Assembly (NCBI GenBank): GCA_003281405.1
Contig: QCCD01000009.1
Coordinates: 1 to 64,000 of the forward strand
From: Prochlorococcus sp. AG-347-K16
Lineage (GTDB): Bacteria > Cyanobacteriota > Cyanobacteriia > PCC-6307 > Cyanobiaceae
Direction of reading: 5' to 3'
Length of the DNA stretch: 64,000 nucleotides
Shown here: positions 18,949 through 29,202 of the stretch, piece after piece
Numbering within the stretch: the first letter of the stretch is position 1
How the letters are laid out: each line of letters begins with the position of its first letter
Position numbers and translations under genes: made by a program
Notes under the pieces: model-generated
What the model was told of the DNA's origin: nothing
Seen by the model: only the letters and a program-made list of their open reading frames with translations
Database searches by the model: none

Positions 18949-20013
18949 TCAAATTGCTATTTTTGGCTCACTTAAAATCTTAAATTTCTCTTTAATTTTT
19001 CTATTGAAAGTTTTTATAGATTTTTCATCAAAGGAAATTATTACTAATTCAAGTCCAGCATTATCATTTGGTCTCCAACAATTTTCTGGAGCTTCTTCAA
19101 ACCAAGTATTAATTTTCTTTCCAACAATTTGTATTTGTAAAGGCAATGATTTGTTTGGTATCCAAATACGTCCTTTTATTCGAAGAATGTTTAATTCATC
19201 CAAGATTTTTGACATCTCCTTTTCAAAGTCATTTTTTTCAAGGAAATAATTTAATTTAAATGAATCTGATACAAGCTCAACATGATTATGGTCATGTTCT
19301 TCAGTTAAAAATTCTTTATAAGTCTCTTTTTTAAAATTAAAGTCAAATAGATAATTTAAATCAATTTTGCCATTCTTGGATTTAAGGACTGGTGTAGATG
19401 AGTTTAGACTTCCTTGAATTTTATTTTTTACAACTTCAAACTGATCATCATTTAAAATATCTGATCTAGAGACTAAAACGATATCAGAAACTTCTAATTG
19501 CTCCTCAAAAAGTTCATCAATAGTGGCGTTGTGATCAATTTTATCTGTTTCATTATATTGTTTTGTTATTTTATTTAAATCATTAATTGGTGAACCATTA
19601 AGCATTGATTCTCCATTGACGATACCAACAACAATATCAAGATAGATGGAAGACCTAATCTCAGGCCAGTTAAGTGCTTGAATTAAGGGAATTGGTAGCG
19701 CCAAGCCACTTGTTTCGATAATTATTGATTCGATAGGAGGATTAAATTCTAGGAGAGCTTTTATTGATGGAACAAAATCATCTTGAACAGTACAACATAA
19801 ACATCCATTGTTTAATTCAATTACGCAGTCATCTTCAGATTCATCACATTTATCACAACTATTAATCAAATCACCGTCAATTCCAACATCACCAAATTCA
19901 TTAATTATTAAACCAAATTTTTTATTACTCTCTTTTAAAAGATATCTTAGAAAAGTTGTTTTACCTGAACCAAGAAATCCCGAAACAACTATAACTGGTA
20001 TTTTTTTTTTCAT
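18949..20013 (-). CDS. cobW: CobW/COG0523 family GTPase (metallochaperone-like)
   Basis: A 354-residue G3E GTPase. The P-loop GFLGSGKTT is at residues 12-20 and the metal motif GCLCCTV at 70-76. An extra cysteine-rich stretch precedes it (CDKCDESEDDC, 53-63), and a small His-rich loop EEHDHNH lies near residue 242. Such proteins deliver zinc or cobalt to target enzymes. The base-recognition motif reads SRSD instead of NKxD. The C-terminal CobW_C domain is present. Whether the metal is cobalt or zinc cannot be told. Confidence 0.88.
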   Translation of the reverse strand: MKKKIPVIVVSGFLGSGKTTFLRYLLKESNKKFGLIINEFGDVGIDGDLINSCDKCDESEDDCVIELNNGCLCCTVQDDFVPSIKALLEFNPPIESIIIETSGLALPIPLIQALNWPEIRSSIYLDIVVGIVNGESMLNGSPINDLNKITKQYNETDKIDHNATIDELFEEQLEVSDIVLVSRSDILNDDQFEVVKNKIQGSLNSSTPVLKSKNGKIDLNYLFDFNFKKETYKEFLTEEHDHNHVELVSDSFKLNYFLEKNDFEKEMSKILDELNILRIKGRIWIPNKSLPLQIQIVGKKINTWFEEAPENCWRPNDNAGLELVIISFDEKSIKTFNRKIKEKFKILSEPKIAI

Positions 20014-20022
20014 CGTTAATGA

Positions 20023-20535
20023 TTAACAACCTAGACTATATTCAGTACTTTCTCCTGTAGAACTATTTGTGCCATTAGCAATCGCACATAATTGTTTTTG
20101 TTGTGTACGACTAAGAACAGCATCAGTAAAATCTGCACCATCTATTTTCGCACCTTCAAAATTACTCTCCATTAATAAAGCATTAGTAAAATTAACATCC
20201 GAAAGATCAGCATCTGTAAAGTCTGTTGCATAAGCTAGTGCATCTCTTAAATTTGCTCCAGTAAACTTTGAGTTTTGCAATTTACTATTATTGAACACCG
20301 CTCCTTCTAAATTACTTTCACTGAAATTAAACCCGTTCAAATCAAACTTAACGTATTCGTTACCGCTTAAGTCTTGACCATGCATATCCGGCTCTAAATT
20401 AAGGTCTTGCTGGTTTCTAATCTCAGGAGGTCTTTTAGCCCATGCAGAATTTACAGAATTAAAAAATAAAATCCCAATGAATAACAAAGTAATTAATGCA
20501 TTCTTTAGTGAGGGGAAAACAATTGATTTAATCAT
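20023..20535 (-). CDS. Exported pentapeptide-repeat protein
   Basis: A 170-residue protein with a signal peptide (about 1-34, ending in NSAWA). From about residue 60 to 145 it has A(D/N)Lxx-type repeats, for example FSESNLEGAVFNNSKLQNSKF and DLSDVNFTNALLMESNFEGA, which build a right-handed quadrilateral helix. The C-terminus has two cysteines. It is likely lumenal or periplasmic. It lies nine bases upstream of the cobW-like gene, possibly in one transcript. Confidence 0.85.
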   Translation of the reverse strand: MIKSIVFPSLKNALITLLFIGILFFNSVNSAWAKRPPEIRNQQDLNLEPDMHGQDLSGNEYVKFDLNGFNFSESNLEGAVFNNSKLQNSKFTGANLRDALAYATDFTDADLSDVNFTNALLMESNFEGAKIDGADFTDAVLSRTQQKQLCAIANGTNSSTGESTEYSLGC

Positions 20536-20598
20536 AATAAGACTGTATTTTAGAACTTAAGTATTTAAAGTTTGTAAGAGTATCTTAAAGGAAAATAT

Positions 20599-21216
20599 AT
20601 GGCAATGTCACTAAAGGTTATTGTTCCTCCTCATCCATTAATAAAACATTGGCTTTCAATATTGCGAGAAAAAAATACTCCAAATATTTTGTACTCAACA
20701 GGATATGAGCAATTAGGGAAATGGCTTACATATGAAGCATTACGTAATTGGTTACCATATAAAAAAGAAATAGTAAATACTGATAATGGAGACGCAGATG
20801 GATTCTTTATTAATAATGATTATCCAATAAAAGTGCTCGCAATGTTGCCCGAAGGGTTATCTCTTTGGTTTGGATCTAAAGAAGTAATTCCTAATTCAAC
20901 CCTCTCATTAGGAGAACTTCCTAAAACTATCGAATCAAATGAAGGAGTTATATTTTATTCAGAACAAATAACTACAAAATCAGCAACGTTAGAAACTTTA
21001 ATTAAATTAAAGGAATTAGGTGTTAATTCAAATAGGATTCTTTTAATAACTGCTATTTGCTCAAATAAAGGGTTAAATGAAATTGCGAAATTACTCCCTA
21101 ATCAGGTAATTTACACTTCTTGCATAGATGAGGAAGACGAAAAAACACAATTATTAGTACCGGGTATTGGGAATCCTCTATCGCGTTTAAGTACTATATT
21201 TCAAGATAAGAACTAA
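20599..21216 (+). CDS. Degenerate uracil phosphoribosyltransferase-like protein
   Basis: A 205-residue protein aligning with UPRT over its whole length: VPPHPLIKHWLSILREKNTP (9-28), LTYEALRNWLP (43-53) and IYTSCIDE (171-178). The PRPP loop, usually DPMLATGGS, is replaced by SEQITTKSAT at 121-130. The uracil-binding GLGDAGDR end is GIGNPLSR at 189-196. Both changes should remove catalysis, so the usual label of uracil phosphoribosyltransferase is probably a fold assignment and not an activity. Confidence 0.75.
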   Translation: MAMSLKVIVPPHPLIKHWLSILREKNTPNILYSTGYEQLGKWLTYEALRNWLPYKKEIVNTDNGDADGFFINNDYPIKVLAMLPEGLSLWFGSKEVIPNSTLSLGELPKTIESNEGVIFYSEQITTKSATLETLIKLKELGVNSNRILLITAICSNKGLNEIAKLLPNQVIYTSCIDEEDEKTQLLVPGIGNPLSRLSTIFQDKN

Positions 21217-21245
21217 TATAGAATATATGAGTAAATATTTTACCA

Positions 21246-21536
21246 ATGTCTGAATACAGAGATTCGTCTTCAAATAATCTTTTATCATTAATAAGCGGTG
21301 CTTTTATTGGAGCAGCAGGTCTAGCTTGGTGGTTAATATCCGAAGCAGACAAAAGAAAGGAGGAAAAAAAACAAAAAGCAATGATGTATTCCTCCAGAAT
21401 TCAAGACGGCTCAGAAGCGATTGATTCAAATGAAAATATAAATGAAGTTGAAGGAGAGAATCTGGAGAAAAAAGTTGAGCAACTTAATTCTGCAATTGCT
21501 GATGTGAGGAAGCAACTTGAAGAGTTGGGGCAATAG
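21246..21536 (+). CDS. Small membrane-anchored coiled-coil protein
   Basis: A 96-residue protein with one hydrophobic segment, LLSLISGAFIGAAGLAWWLI, near residues 12-31. A charged stretch (EADKRKEEKKQK) follows, and the C-terminus has a heptad-like helix from about 70 to 95. It is probably anchored in the membrane with the coil in the cytoplasm. It is not assigned to a function. It lies between the UPRT-like gene and ilvD on one strand. Confidence 0.65.
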   Translation: MSEYRDSSSNNLLSLISGAFIGAAGLAWWLISEADKRKEEKKQKAMMYSSRIQDGSEAIDSNENINEVEGENLEKKVEQLNSAIADVRKQLEELGQ

Positions 21537-21559
21537 AATAAAAAGGGTTCTCAAATAAT

Positions 21560-23233
21560 ATGAATAAACTCAGATCATCTGCAATAACCCAAGGTGTGCA
21601 AAGATCCCCTAACAGATCGATGTTAAGAGCTGTTGGATTTAATGATGAAGATTTTAATAAACCTATTATTGGAGTTGCAAATGGATACAGCACCATAACA
21701 CCATGCAATATGGGTTTAAATAAATTAGCTCTAAAAGCTGAAGAGTCAATAAAAAGATCAGGTGGGATGCCTCAAATGTTTGGGACCATAACAGTAAGTG
21801 ATGGCATTTCTATGGGAACGGAGGGCATGAAATATTCCCTAGTTTCAAGAGAAGTTATAGCTGATTCAATTGAAACAGCATGCAATGCTCAGAGTATGGA
21901 TGGAGTACTTGCTATAGGTGGATGTGATAAAAATATGCCGGGTGCCATGATTGCGATTGCAAGAATGAATATTCCCTCAATTTTCATTTATGGAGGGACA
22001 ATAAAGCCTGGGAAATTGCATGGAGAAGATCTTACTGTTGTAAGTGCATTTGAAGCTGTTGGACAATTAACATCAGGCAAAATTAATGAAGAAAGGTTAA
22101 TCCAAGTTGAGAAAAATTGTATTCCTGGTGCTGGTAGTTGTGGAGGAATGTTTACAGCAAATACAATGTCTGCGGTTATTGAAGTATTAGGGTTAAGTCT
22201 TCCTCGCAGTTCCACTATGGCTGCTGAAGATCTTGAAAAAGAACTAAGTGCAGATAAAAGTGCTGAGATATTAGTCTCTGCAATAGAAAAAGATATAAGA
22301 CCTCTAGACCTAATGACTAAGAAAGCATTTGAAAATGCAATATCAGTAATTATGGCTATTGGCGGATCAACAAATGCGGTATTGCACATCTTAGCTATTG
22401 CGAATACTGCAGGGATAGATATCAACATTAATGATTTTGAGAGGATCAGACAAAAAGTACCCGTTATTTGTGACCTTAAACCGAGCGGTAAATATGTGAC
22501 GGTGGATCTTCATAAGGCAGGTGGGATTCCACAAGTGATGAAAATACTTTTGAATGCAGGATTAATTCATGGCGATTGCAAAAACATTGAAGGCAAAACT
22601 ATCTCAGAATACTTACAGAATATTCCAGATAAGCCTCCAACAAATCAAAATGTCATAAGAGACATAGATGACCCTCTTTATAAAAAAGGACATCTAGCGA
22701 TTTTAAAAGGTAACTTAGCGAGCGAAGGTTCTGTAGCCAAAATTAGCGGAGTAAAAAACCCTGTATTAACAGGTCCCGCAAAAATTTTTGAAAGTGAAGA
22801 GGATTGTTTAAAATCGATATTAAATAACGATATCAAAGCTGGTGATGTTGTTGTTATTAGAAACGAAGGACCTGTAGGAGGTCCCGGCATGAGAGAAATG
22901 CTAGCTCCAACATCTGCGATTGTTGGTCAAGGGCTGGGAGAAAAGGTGGCTTTAATTACCGATGGTAGATTTAGCGGGGGTACCTATGGTCTTGTTGTAG
23001 GTCACATAGCTCCTGAGGCTGCTGTAGGTGGAAATATTGCTCTAATAAAACAAGGTGATTTAATTACAGTAGATGCTGTAAAACAACTAATTGAAGTTGA
23101 TTTATCTGACGAAGAATTAGAAAAAAGAAAAAAAGATTGGGTAAAACCTATTCAAAAATACAAAAGAGGAATTCTTTCAAAATATTCGAGAATCGTAAGT
23201 ACATCAAGTTTAGGCGCTGTTACTGATTTATAA
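21560..23233 (+). CDS. ilvD: Dihydroxy-acid dehydratase
   Basis: IlvD dehydrates dihydroxy acids in valine and isoleucine synthesis. The 557-residue enzyme has the three Fe-S cysteines C49 (TPCN), C122 (GGCDKNMPG) and C194 ([13 protein letters not shown]). This fits the [2Fe-2S] type common in plants and cyanobacteria. [12 protein letters not shown] and [10 protein letters not shown], late in the protein, are intact. Confidence 0.96.
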   Translation: MNKLRSSAITQGVQRSPNRSMLRAVGFNDEDFNKPIIGVANGYSTITPCNMGLNKLALKAEESIKRSGGMPQMFGTITVSDGISMGTEGMKYSLVSREVIADSIETACNAQSMDGVLAIGGCDKNMPGAMIAIARMNIPSIFIYGGTIKPGKLHGEDLTVVSAFEAVGQLTSGKINEERLIQVEKNCIPGAGSCGGMFTANTMSAVIEVLGLSLPRSSTMAAEDLEKELSADKSAEILVSAIEKDIRPLDLMTKKAFENAISVIMAIGGSTNAVLHILAIANTAGIDININDFERIRQKVPVICDLKPSGKYVTVDLHKAGGIPQVMKILLNAGLIHGDCKNIEGKTISEYLQNIPDKPPTNQNVIRDIDDPLYKKGHLAILKGNLASEGSVAKISGVKNPVLTGPAKIFESEEDCLKSILNNDIKAGDVVVIRNEGPVGGPGMREMLAPTSAIVGQGLGEKVALITDGRFSGGTYGLVVGHIAPEAAVGGNIALIKQGDLITVDAVKQLIEVDLSDEELEKRKKDWVKPIQKYKRGILSKYSRIVSTSSLGAVTDL

Positions 23234-23254
23234 ATCAGCTAAAATTATATTTTC

Positions 23255-23641
23255 TTAATCAATAAAACTTTTTATCCTATTTGCTAAATTTTCCAATCTA
23301 GAGCTGTATTTTGGTGAGTTGCATTTTTTTCCATTATTGCTATCCATCCATAATGTTTTAACTCCACACCACAATATTGGTTCATCAGGGAAGTTAAGCT
23401 TAGAGATTACTAAAACCAACTCTTTATTTGATTTAAAAAGTTCTAATTCAAGATCAAAAATTTCTAATCTTTTACCTTCTTTATCACGACATAAGATATT
23501 AACTGTTAGATCAATATCTTCATCTTCGAATTCGTATTCACCATTTATTTTTACTACAGAATGAACAAAAGGTTTATTTGTTAAATCTGCTGACTTAGCG
23601 ATTAAGCTCTCTATATTTTTAGGTGGATTTTCAAATAACAC
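23255..23641 (-). CDS. Conserved hypothetical cyanobacterial protein
   Basis: A 128-residue acidic soluble protein with alternating strands (FVHSVVKINGEYEFEDEDID, KELVLVISKLNFP) and a conserved-looking LWCGVKTLWMDSN segment. I recognise no domain. It overlaps the start of its gene with the last 11 bases of the CIA30 gene on the same strand, so the two are probably translated from one message. Confidence 0.6.
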   Translation of the reverse strand: MLFENPPKNIESLIAKSADLTNKPFVHSVVKINGEYEFEDEDIDLTVNILCRDKEGKRLEIFDLELELFKSNKELVLVISKLNFPDEPILWCGVKTLWMDSNNGKKCNSPKYSSRLENLANRIKSFID

Positions 23642-24179
23642 TTATTGATTTAATTAAAACTTTTATGGAACCCTGTCTAAACTCATTATTAAGTAATCCA
23701 TCATCACCGAACTTAGAGTGTAATAGTTGCAATCTTTTAATTTTAGATGGCTTGAATTTAAATGGAAAACGTACTTTATTAGCTCTTACTGAAGGTTTTA
23801 ACTCACTAAAAGGAATTTGAACATTTGTTGTCCCGAATTTTTTTGTTGGGAATGATTTAATCCATCTAAGTCCTCCCGGAATAAATTCGGTTAGTCCTAG
23901 TAGATCATCTTCACAAGCAACAGCAAATTTAAAAGTTCTTCCTTGTCCATCAATATTTAATTCAAAGGATGAATACTCAGATACATTTAAATAAGGTTTA
24001 TATATAGACGATCTACAACTAACAAATCCTCCTGCTTTTTCGACAATATTACCCTTTAACATCAAACCCGAATTTGAAATTTCACAAAAAGCTGAACTTG
24101 ATCCGCCCATAACAGTATCATTTAATGTTTTCCAACCATCGAACTCCTTTTTCTGGAATAAAAATTTTTTCTTACTCAT
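23631..24179 (-). CDS. CIA30 family protein
   Basis: A 182-residue beta-sandwich protein of the complex I intermediate-associated protein 30 family. Hallmarks are WKTLNDTVMGGSSSA near residues 16-30, GGFVSCRSS near 51 and LRWIKSFPTKKFGTTNVQIPFSEL near 110-133. In mitochondria the family helps assemble complex I. In cyanobacteria and plastids the client is not settled. It lies just downstream of pgl. Confidence 0.85.
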   Translation of the reverse strand: MSKKKFLFQKKEFDGWKTLNDTVMGGSSSAFCEISNSGLMLKGNIVEKAGGFVSCRSSIYKPYLNVSEYSSFELNIDGQGRTFKFAVACEDDLLGLTEFIPGGLRWIKSFPTKKFGTTNVQIPFSELKPSVRANKVRFPFKFKPSKIKRLQLLHSKFGDDGLLNNEFRQGSIKVLIKSISVI

Positions 24180-24209
24180 TAAATAATTTCAATTATTAAT
24201 AAACTTTAA

Positions 24210-24947
24210 CTAAATTTCTAATTCTTTTGTTGATTCCTGATCACAAAATATTGAAATTTGATTAATAGATTTTATTAATTTTGATGGTGTTCTATCTGGT
24301 GGCTCTTTTTCATCTAATAACCTCTCAAGAGCAATTCTTTTAGGAGCTCCACTAACTAAAAATACTATCTTTGAAGAAGCTGAAAGAACCTTTGGAGTTA
24401 ATGAAATTCTTTTTAAACCTTTACCTTCATTAAAAATAACAAAATCATCTACATTATTATTTTTTTGATAAGGGAATAGTGAGGCTGTATGACCATCGTC
24501 TCCTAGACCTAATAATGTTAAATCAAAAGTTGGAGGGTTTAATCCGCATTTTTCAAATAATTTAGAAATAAATTGATTTTTTGTAGCTTCATCATCAGCA
24601 TTTAAATCATTGAAAATTTCATAAAAAAAAGCTTTAGATCCAAAATTAGTTAACAATGAATTCTTCAACATTAACGAGTTACTCAATTCTGAATTTGGAT
24701 CAACACATCTTTCATCCCCTAAAAAGACATCAACCATATCCCATCTAAGATCACTTTTTGATAAAAGCTTATAGACAGATTTAGGAGTTGAACCTCCACT
24801 TACGCAAAATTTGAACCTGTCTTTATTTTTTAAAGTATGAATAATGTGACTTTCAATAAACTTAGAAACCGCTTTAGTTAGCTCTAATTTATCTTTGTAA
24901 ATATTAAGTGTATATCCATTTTTAACCTTTTCAATCATTTCATCCAT
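24210..24947 (-). CDS. pgl: 6-phosphogluconolactonase
   Basis: Pgl hydrolyses 6-phosphogluconolactone in the oxidative pentose phosphate pathway. The 245-residue protein has FCVSGGSTPKSVYKLL, DVFLGDERCV and LLGLGDDGHTASLFP, which are the sugar-phosphate isomerase-like motifs of the family. Its start overlaps the end of gnd by 13 bases, tying the two consecutive pathway enzymes together. Confidence 0.94.
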   Translation of the reverse strand: MDEMIEKVKNGYTLNIYKDKLELTKAVSKFIESHIIHTLKNKDRFKFCVSGGSTPKSVYKLLSKSDLRWDMVDVFLGDERCVDPNSELSNSLMLKNSLLTNFGSKAFFYEIFNDLNADDEATKNQFISKLFEKCGLNPPTFDLTLLGLGDDGHTASLFPYQKNNNVDDFVIFNEGKGLKRISLTPKVLSASSKIVFLVSGAPKRIALERLLDEKEPPDRTPSKLIKSINQISIFCDQESTKELEI

Positions 24948-26353
24948 TCAGTATGAAAACTACCTTCCTTATCAATTCTTTCATATGTATGAGAGCCAAA
25001 ACAGTCTCTCATTGCCTGAACAAGGTTCTGAGGAAGTCTATTGGTTCTATAACTATTCAAATAATCTAAGGTACTGGATAGACATGGGACTGGTATACCA
25101 GCTTTTGTGGATAAAGAAACGACTTTAGCTAAGTTATCTAATCTTGTCGCGATTTCATTATTGAACCAATCATCAAAAACTAAATTTTTTAGATTAGGAT
25201 CTTTGTTATAAGCATCTTGAATTTTACTTAATAATTTTGATCTAATTATGCAACCACCTTTCCATATTTGAGCAATTGACGGCATATTCAAACCATAGTT
25301 ATAGACTGAAGATGCTTCTCTTAAAATGTCCATACCCTGGGCATAGCTAGCTATTGTGGCAAGGACTACAGCATCAAATAAAGGTTTCATTCCATCTGAT
25401 ATATTTCCTAAATCAAAATCTTCTATCTCTTTAGATGGAATAGTTTTTTCAATCTCACTTCGTTGCTCTTTTAAAGAACTCATTACTCTCGCATTTAAAG
25501 ATGCATAAATAGTTGGGACTGATACCCCCAGTTCTAGAGCACTTACAACTGTCCATAACCCTGTACCTTTCTGGCCAGCTTTATCTAATATTTTTTCCAC
25601 GACATCATCTCCAGTTATCTCATCTTTTGTATTTAGACAAATCTCCGTTATCTCAACAAGATAAGAAGCTAATTCATCAGTATTATTCCAGATACCAAAT
25701 ACCTCTGACATTTGCTGACCGTTCATACCTTTGACTCTCTTCATAAGGTCATAAGCTTCTGCAAGTATTTGTTCAATTCCATATTCAATTCCGTTATGAA
25801 CAGTTTTCACAAAATGACCTGAGCCTCCTGGTCCAACATATGCAACACATGGTCCGTCTTCAACTTTGGCAGCCATTTTTGTTAATAAGCTTTCTATTGC
25901 ATCATATGAAGCCTTAGTACCACCTGGCATCATACTTGGACCCTCTAAAGCTCCTTTGGCCCCTCCAGAGACTCCCATCCCAATGTATCCAAAACTTTTA
26001 CTTTCAAGAGTATTCACCCTTCTTTCTGTATCTTTAAATTGAGAGTTGCCGCCATCTATTAATAAATCTCCTTCCTCGAGATATCCAGAAATATTATCAA
26101 TGACAGCATCTGTTGCGGGCCCAGCTTTTACCATCATTAGAATTCTTCTAGGTCTTTCTAGCTTATTAACAAATTCTTGAAGAGTTTCAGCTCCTTCTAT
26201 ATTCTTCCCAAGGCCACGACCTTTTAAAAATTCTTCGGTTTTTGAGTAAGTCCTATTAAAAACTACACTAGAAAATCCATTTCTCTCTGCGTTAAGAACT
26301 AAATTTTCGCCCATAACACCAAGACCTATTAAACCAAAATGTGCCTTGGACAT
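24935..26353 (-). CDS. gnd: 6-phosphogluconate dehydrogenase (decarboxylating)
   Basis: Gnd makes ribulose-5-phosphate and NADPH. The 472-residue enzyme has the NADP fold GLGVMGENL (10-18), DGGNSQFKDT, GMGVSGGAKGA, the catalytic region GSGHFVKTVHNGIEYG and KAGQKGTGLWT. The C-terminus FGSHTYERID is normal. It lies upstream of pgl and downstream of glgC, all on the minus strand; this pathway powers night metabolism in phototrophs. Confidence 0.96.
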   Translation of the reverse strand: MSKAHFGLIGLGVMGENLVLNAERNGFSSVVFNRTYSKTEEFLKGRGLGKNIEGAETLQEFVNKLERPRRILMMVKAGPATDAVIDNISGYLEEGDLLIDGGNSQFKDTERRVNTLESKSFGYIGMGVSGGAKGALEGPSMMPGGTKASYDAIESLLTKMAAKVEDGPCVAYVGPGGSGHFVKTVHNGIEYGIEQILAEAYDLMKRVKGMNGQQMSEVFGIWNNTDELASYLVEITEICLNTKDEITGDDVVEKILDKAGQKGTGLWTVVSALELGVSVPTIYASLNARVMSSLKEQRSEIEKTIPSKEIEDFDLGNISDGMKPLFDAVVLATIASYAQGMDILREASSVYNYGLNMPSIAQIWKGGCIIRSKLLSKIQDAYNKDPNLKNLVFDDWFNNEIATRLDNLAKVVSLSTKAGIPVPCLSSTLDYLNSYRTNRLPQNLVQAMRDCFGSHTYERIDKEGSFHTEWMK

Positions 26354-26447
26354 AAAAAATTAAAAACTCAATAAATACAGTGTGCCTGCAACTCAACAAA
26401 ATTGCTCAAAAAAAATACTTATGTCAGCGAAAAATGATGGAAAAGAT

Positions 26448-27743
26448 TTAAATAACAGTTCCGTTTGCAATAGTTGCATTTTTAACTACTACAACAATTC
26501 CATTTCTGATATAAAAGCCTAATTCTGGCTTATCTGCTTCTTCTACTCGATCTTTATTAATGATTACGACATTATCACCAATTCTTGTATTCTTATCAAG
26601 AATTGCTCTTTTTACAGTAGTCCCTTCACCTACTCCAAGAGGCGTTCCGCCCCCTTTTCTTAATTCAATCCTCTCTTCAGGGGATTCAAAGAAATCGGCT
26701 CCCATAACAAGAGTATCCTCAAGAACCGAGTCACTTTCAATCCTGCTTCTTACACCTAAAACACAATGTAAAATACTGCATGATTTCAAGATTGTGCCTT
26801 CACAAACAATTGAATCTGTGATTTGAGCATCTACAAGTTTAGAAGGGGGTAAATATCTAGGTCTAGTATAAATTGGAAATTTCTCATCATAAAAACTAAA
26901 TGGAGGTTTTGGTTGCTCAGTCAATGCAAGGTTGGACTCAAAGAATGCCCCAATTGTACCGATATCTTCCCAATAGTCATCGAATACATAACTTTTAAGA
27001 GTATCACCTCTATTGAGGGCTTCTGGAATTATGTCCTTACCAAAATCTGTATAATTAGGAAATTTATTTAGAAGATCGAAGAGAGTATTTCTGCTAAAAA
27101 CGTAAATACCCATAGAGGCTAGATATGGCTTTTCAGCTGCTGACTCCTTACTTAATCCAAATTTTGAAGTATCTACTGCCATAGCCTTCAACTTCTCTCC
27201 AGTAGGCTTTTCACTAAATTCTTTTATATTTCCTACATCATCTGTTCTCATTAGGCCAAAACCTTCTGCTTGAGCTTCATCAACAGGCAAAGCTGCAACA
27301 GTTAAATCAGCACCATTATCTCTATGATGTTGTACAAATAAACTGTAGTCCATTCTGTACAGTTGATCACCTGACAATATTAGATATTCATCAACATCCC
27401 ATTCTTGAAATAACCATTGGTATTTTCTTACAGCATCAGCAGTACCTTCAAACCACTTTGGACTATCAGGAGTCTGTTGTGCCGCTAAAACCTCCACAAA
27501 TCCTTGGCCGAAAGGTCCGTTTAAATTATAGGTTCTTCCTATATGTCTATTTAGAGATGCACTATTGAACTGGGTCAATACGTACATTTTTTCAATGCCT
27601 GAATTTATACAATTACTAATTGGGATATCTATTAAACGATACTTACCTGCCAAAGGCACAGCAGGTTTAGCCCTCATTTTTGTTAAAGGGTAAAGTCTAG
27701 AACCTTTTCCTCCTCCGAGGATTATGGCCAACACACGCTTCAT
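26448..27743 (-). CDS. glgC: Glucose-1-phosphate adenylyltransferase
   Basis: GlgC makes ADP-glucose for glycogen. Residues 8-33 are the family signature ([15 protein letters not shown], then [13 protein letters not shown]). [11 protein letters not shown] and [10 protein letters not shown] are present, and a left-handed beta helix of about 130 residues ends the protein. At 431 residues it is full length, with the C-terminal lysine-bearing region used for 3-phosphoglycerate activation in cyanobacteria. Confidence 0.95.
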   Translation of the reverse strand: MKRVLAIILGGGKGSRLYPLTKMRAKPAVPLAGKYRLIDIPISNCINSGIEKMYVLTQFNSASLNRHIGRTYNLNGPFGQGFVEVLAAQQTPDSPKWFEGTADAVRKYQWLFQEWDVDEYLILSGDQLYRMDYSLFVQHHRDNGADLTVAALPVDEAQAEGFGLMRTDDVGNIKEFSEKPTGEKLKAMAVDTSKFGLSKESAAEKPYLASMGIYVFSRNTLFDLLNKFPNYTDFGKDIIPEALNRGDTLKSYVFDDYWEDIGTIGAFFESNLALTEQPKPPFSFYDEKFPIYTRPRYLPPSKLVDAQITDSIVCEGTILKSCSILHCVLGVRSRIESDSVLEDTLVMGADFFESPEERIELRKGGGTPLGVGEGTTVKRAILDKNTRIGDNVVIINKDRVEEADKPELGFYIRNGIVVVVKNATIANGTVI

Positions 27744-27873
27744 TAAATCTAATGGAGGTACATATACAACTACTTAAAGTAACTGATTATGGGCATATTT
27801 AGAAATACTAATGGTCAGTTTACGAAGGTATTTCGATAAATCACTAGAAAAACTTAATATAAATTGAGAAAAA

Positions 27874-29184
27874 TCAGTTATTTTTGTCATCTTCTACTAA
27901 AGAAAACAATTTTTCAACGATTTTCAAAGAAACTTGTCTTTCTTCTCTTGATTGAGGACTTCTCAACTTGGTGACTGGAGTATGAAGTATTTTATTGATA
28001 ATTCCTTTAGTAAGCGCTTCGACAACTTTTCTTTCTCGAGCCGAAAAATCTGGTCCCATCCTACTAAGTGCTTTTTGCAATTCCTCTTTTCTAATTAACT
28101 CTAAATCTGATCTAAGTTTATTAATTACTGGAACCGCCTCTAAACTTGCCCACCATTCTAGAAAAATAATCCTTTCTTCTTCTACTAAAGATTCCGCTTC
28201 TTTTGCTATTTTCTGTCTAAATTCTTGATTTCTTGAAACGACCTCTTGTAGGTCATCAACATCAAATGATTTTACAAATTCATGTTGTTTGACATCATTA
28301 GATATATTCCTCGGTACACCAATATCAATAAATTTAAGTCTATTACTCAAATTTAATTTTTCGATTTTTTCGAGATCAATAATTGGCTCTTCAGAAGCCG
28401 TACTTGTAAAAACAATGGAAGATAGTGATATGTTTTCTTCTAATTCGTTTAACCCTCTACAAACAATCTCTAGATCAGGGAAGTCTTGAGCAAGATTTAA
28501 TGCTCTATCAATATTTCTATTTAAAAGGGTAAGTTTATGACATCCTTTTGATTTTAAATGAGTTATTAAAAGCCTACTCATTCGTCCGGCGCCAATAACA
28601 AGAACGTTCTCTGATTCCAAACTAACAAGAGTATCAAAACCCTTTTCTTGTCCAATTTTTAATTGTGCAAGTTCTACCGCTGCTGAACTAATTGATACCG
28701 CTCCAGTTCCTAAATTTGTCTCAGATCTTACTTTTTTTCCTGTACTAACTGATTGAGTTAATAATCTATTAAGAATTGGTCCAGTAGATTGATTCTCTTG
28801 ACCTAATCTCATCATTTTTTTTACCTGCGAAAGTATTTGTCCTTCCCCTAAAACGAGACTATCGAGTCCTGCCGAGACTTTCATCAAATGCAAAACTGCT
28901 TCTTCCTGTCTAAAGCAAAAAAGATGTGGATCTAAATCTTCAAAAATAATTCCAGAATATTCTGATATAAATTCTTTTATAGATGAAATTCCAGTATTTT
29001 TATCCTTTACTAGTGCATATATTTCAAGCCTATTACAAGTACTTAAGATTGACACCTCTAAAACTTCAGAGAAAGCTTTTAATGCTTTCAATGATTCTGT
29101 TATAGATTGGTCAGGAATACTTAACTTCTCACGCACTTCAACAGGTGCCGTGCGATGACTCAGTCCGACGACAACAATATGCAT
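27874..29184 (-). CDS. hemA: Glutamyl-tRNA reductase
   Basis: HemA starts haem and chlorophyll synthesis from glutamyl-tRNA. The nucleophile is C50 in STCNRLEIYAL. GLSHRTAPVEVREK (7-20), the substrate loop VLGEGQILSQVK, and the NADPH-binding VLVIGAGRMSRL are intact. A C-terminal dimerisation helix ends the 436-residue protein. It is the flux-control point for all the tetrapyrroles of this phototroph. Confidence 0.96.
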   Translation of the reverse strand: MHIVVVGLSHRTAPVEVREKLSIPDQSITESLKALKAFSEVLEVSILSTCNRLEIYALVKDKNTGISSIKEFISEYSGIIFEDLDPHLFCFRQEEAVLHLMKVSAGLDSLVLGEGQILSQVKKMMRLGQENQSTGPILNRLLTQSVSTGKKVRSETNLGTGAVSISSAAVELAQLKIGQEKGFDTLVSLESENVLVIGAGRMSRLLITHLKSKGCHKLTLLNRNIDRALNLAQDFPDLEIVCRGLNELEENISLSSIVFTSTASEEPIIDLEKIEKLNLSNRLKFIDIGVPRNISNDVKQHEFVKSFDVDDLQEVVSRNQEFRQKIAKEAESLVEEERIIFLEWWASLEAVPVINKLRSDLELIRKEELQKALSRMGPDFSARERKVVEALTKGIINKILHTPVTKLRSPQSREERQVSLKIVEKLFSLVEDDKNN

Positions 29185-29202
29185 AATATCAACAATGAAT
29201 TT

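Noticed and set aside
21988-22428. A 146-codon minus-strand frame inside ilvD
   Set aside because: Antisense to the conserved IlvD core; no independent support.
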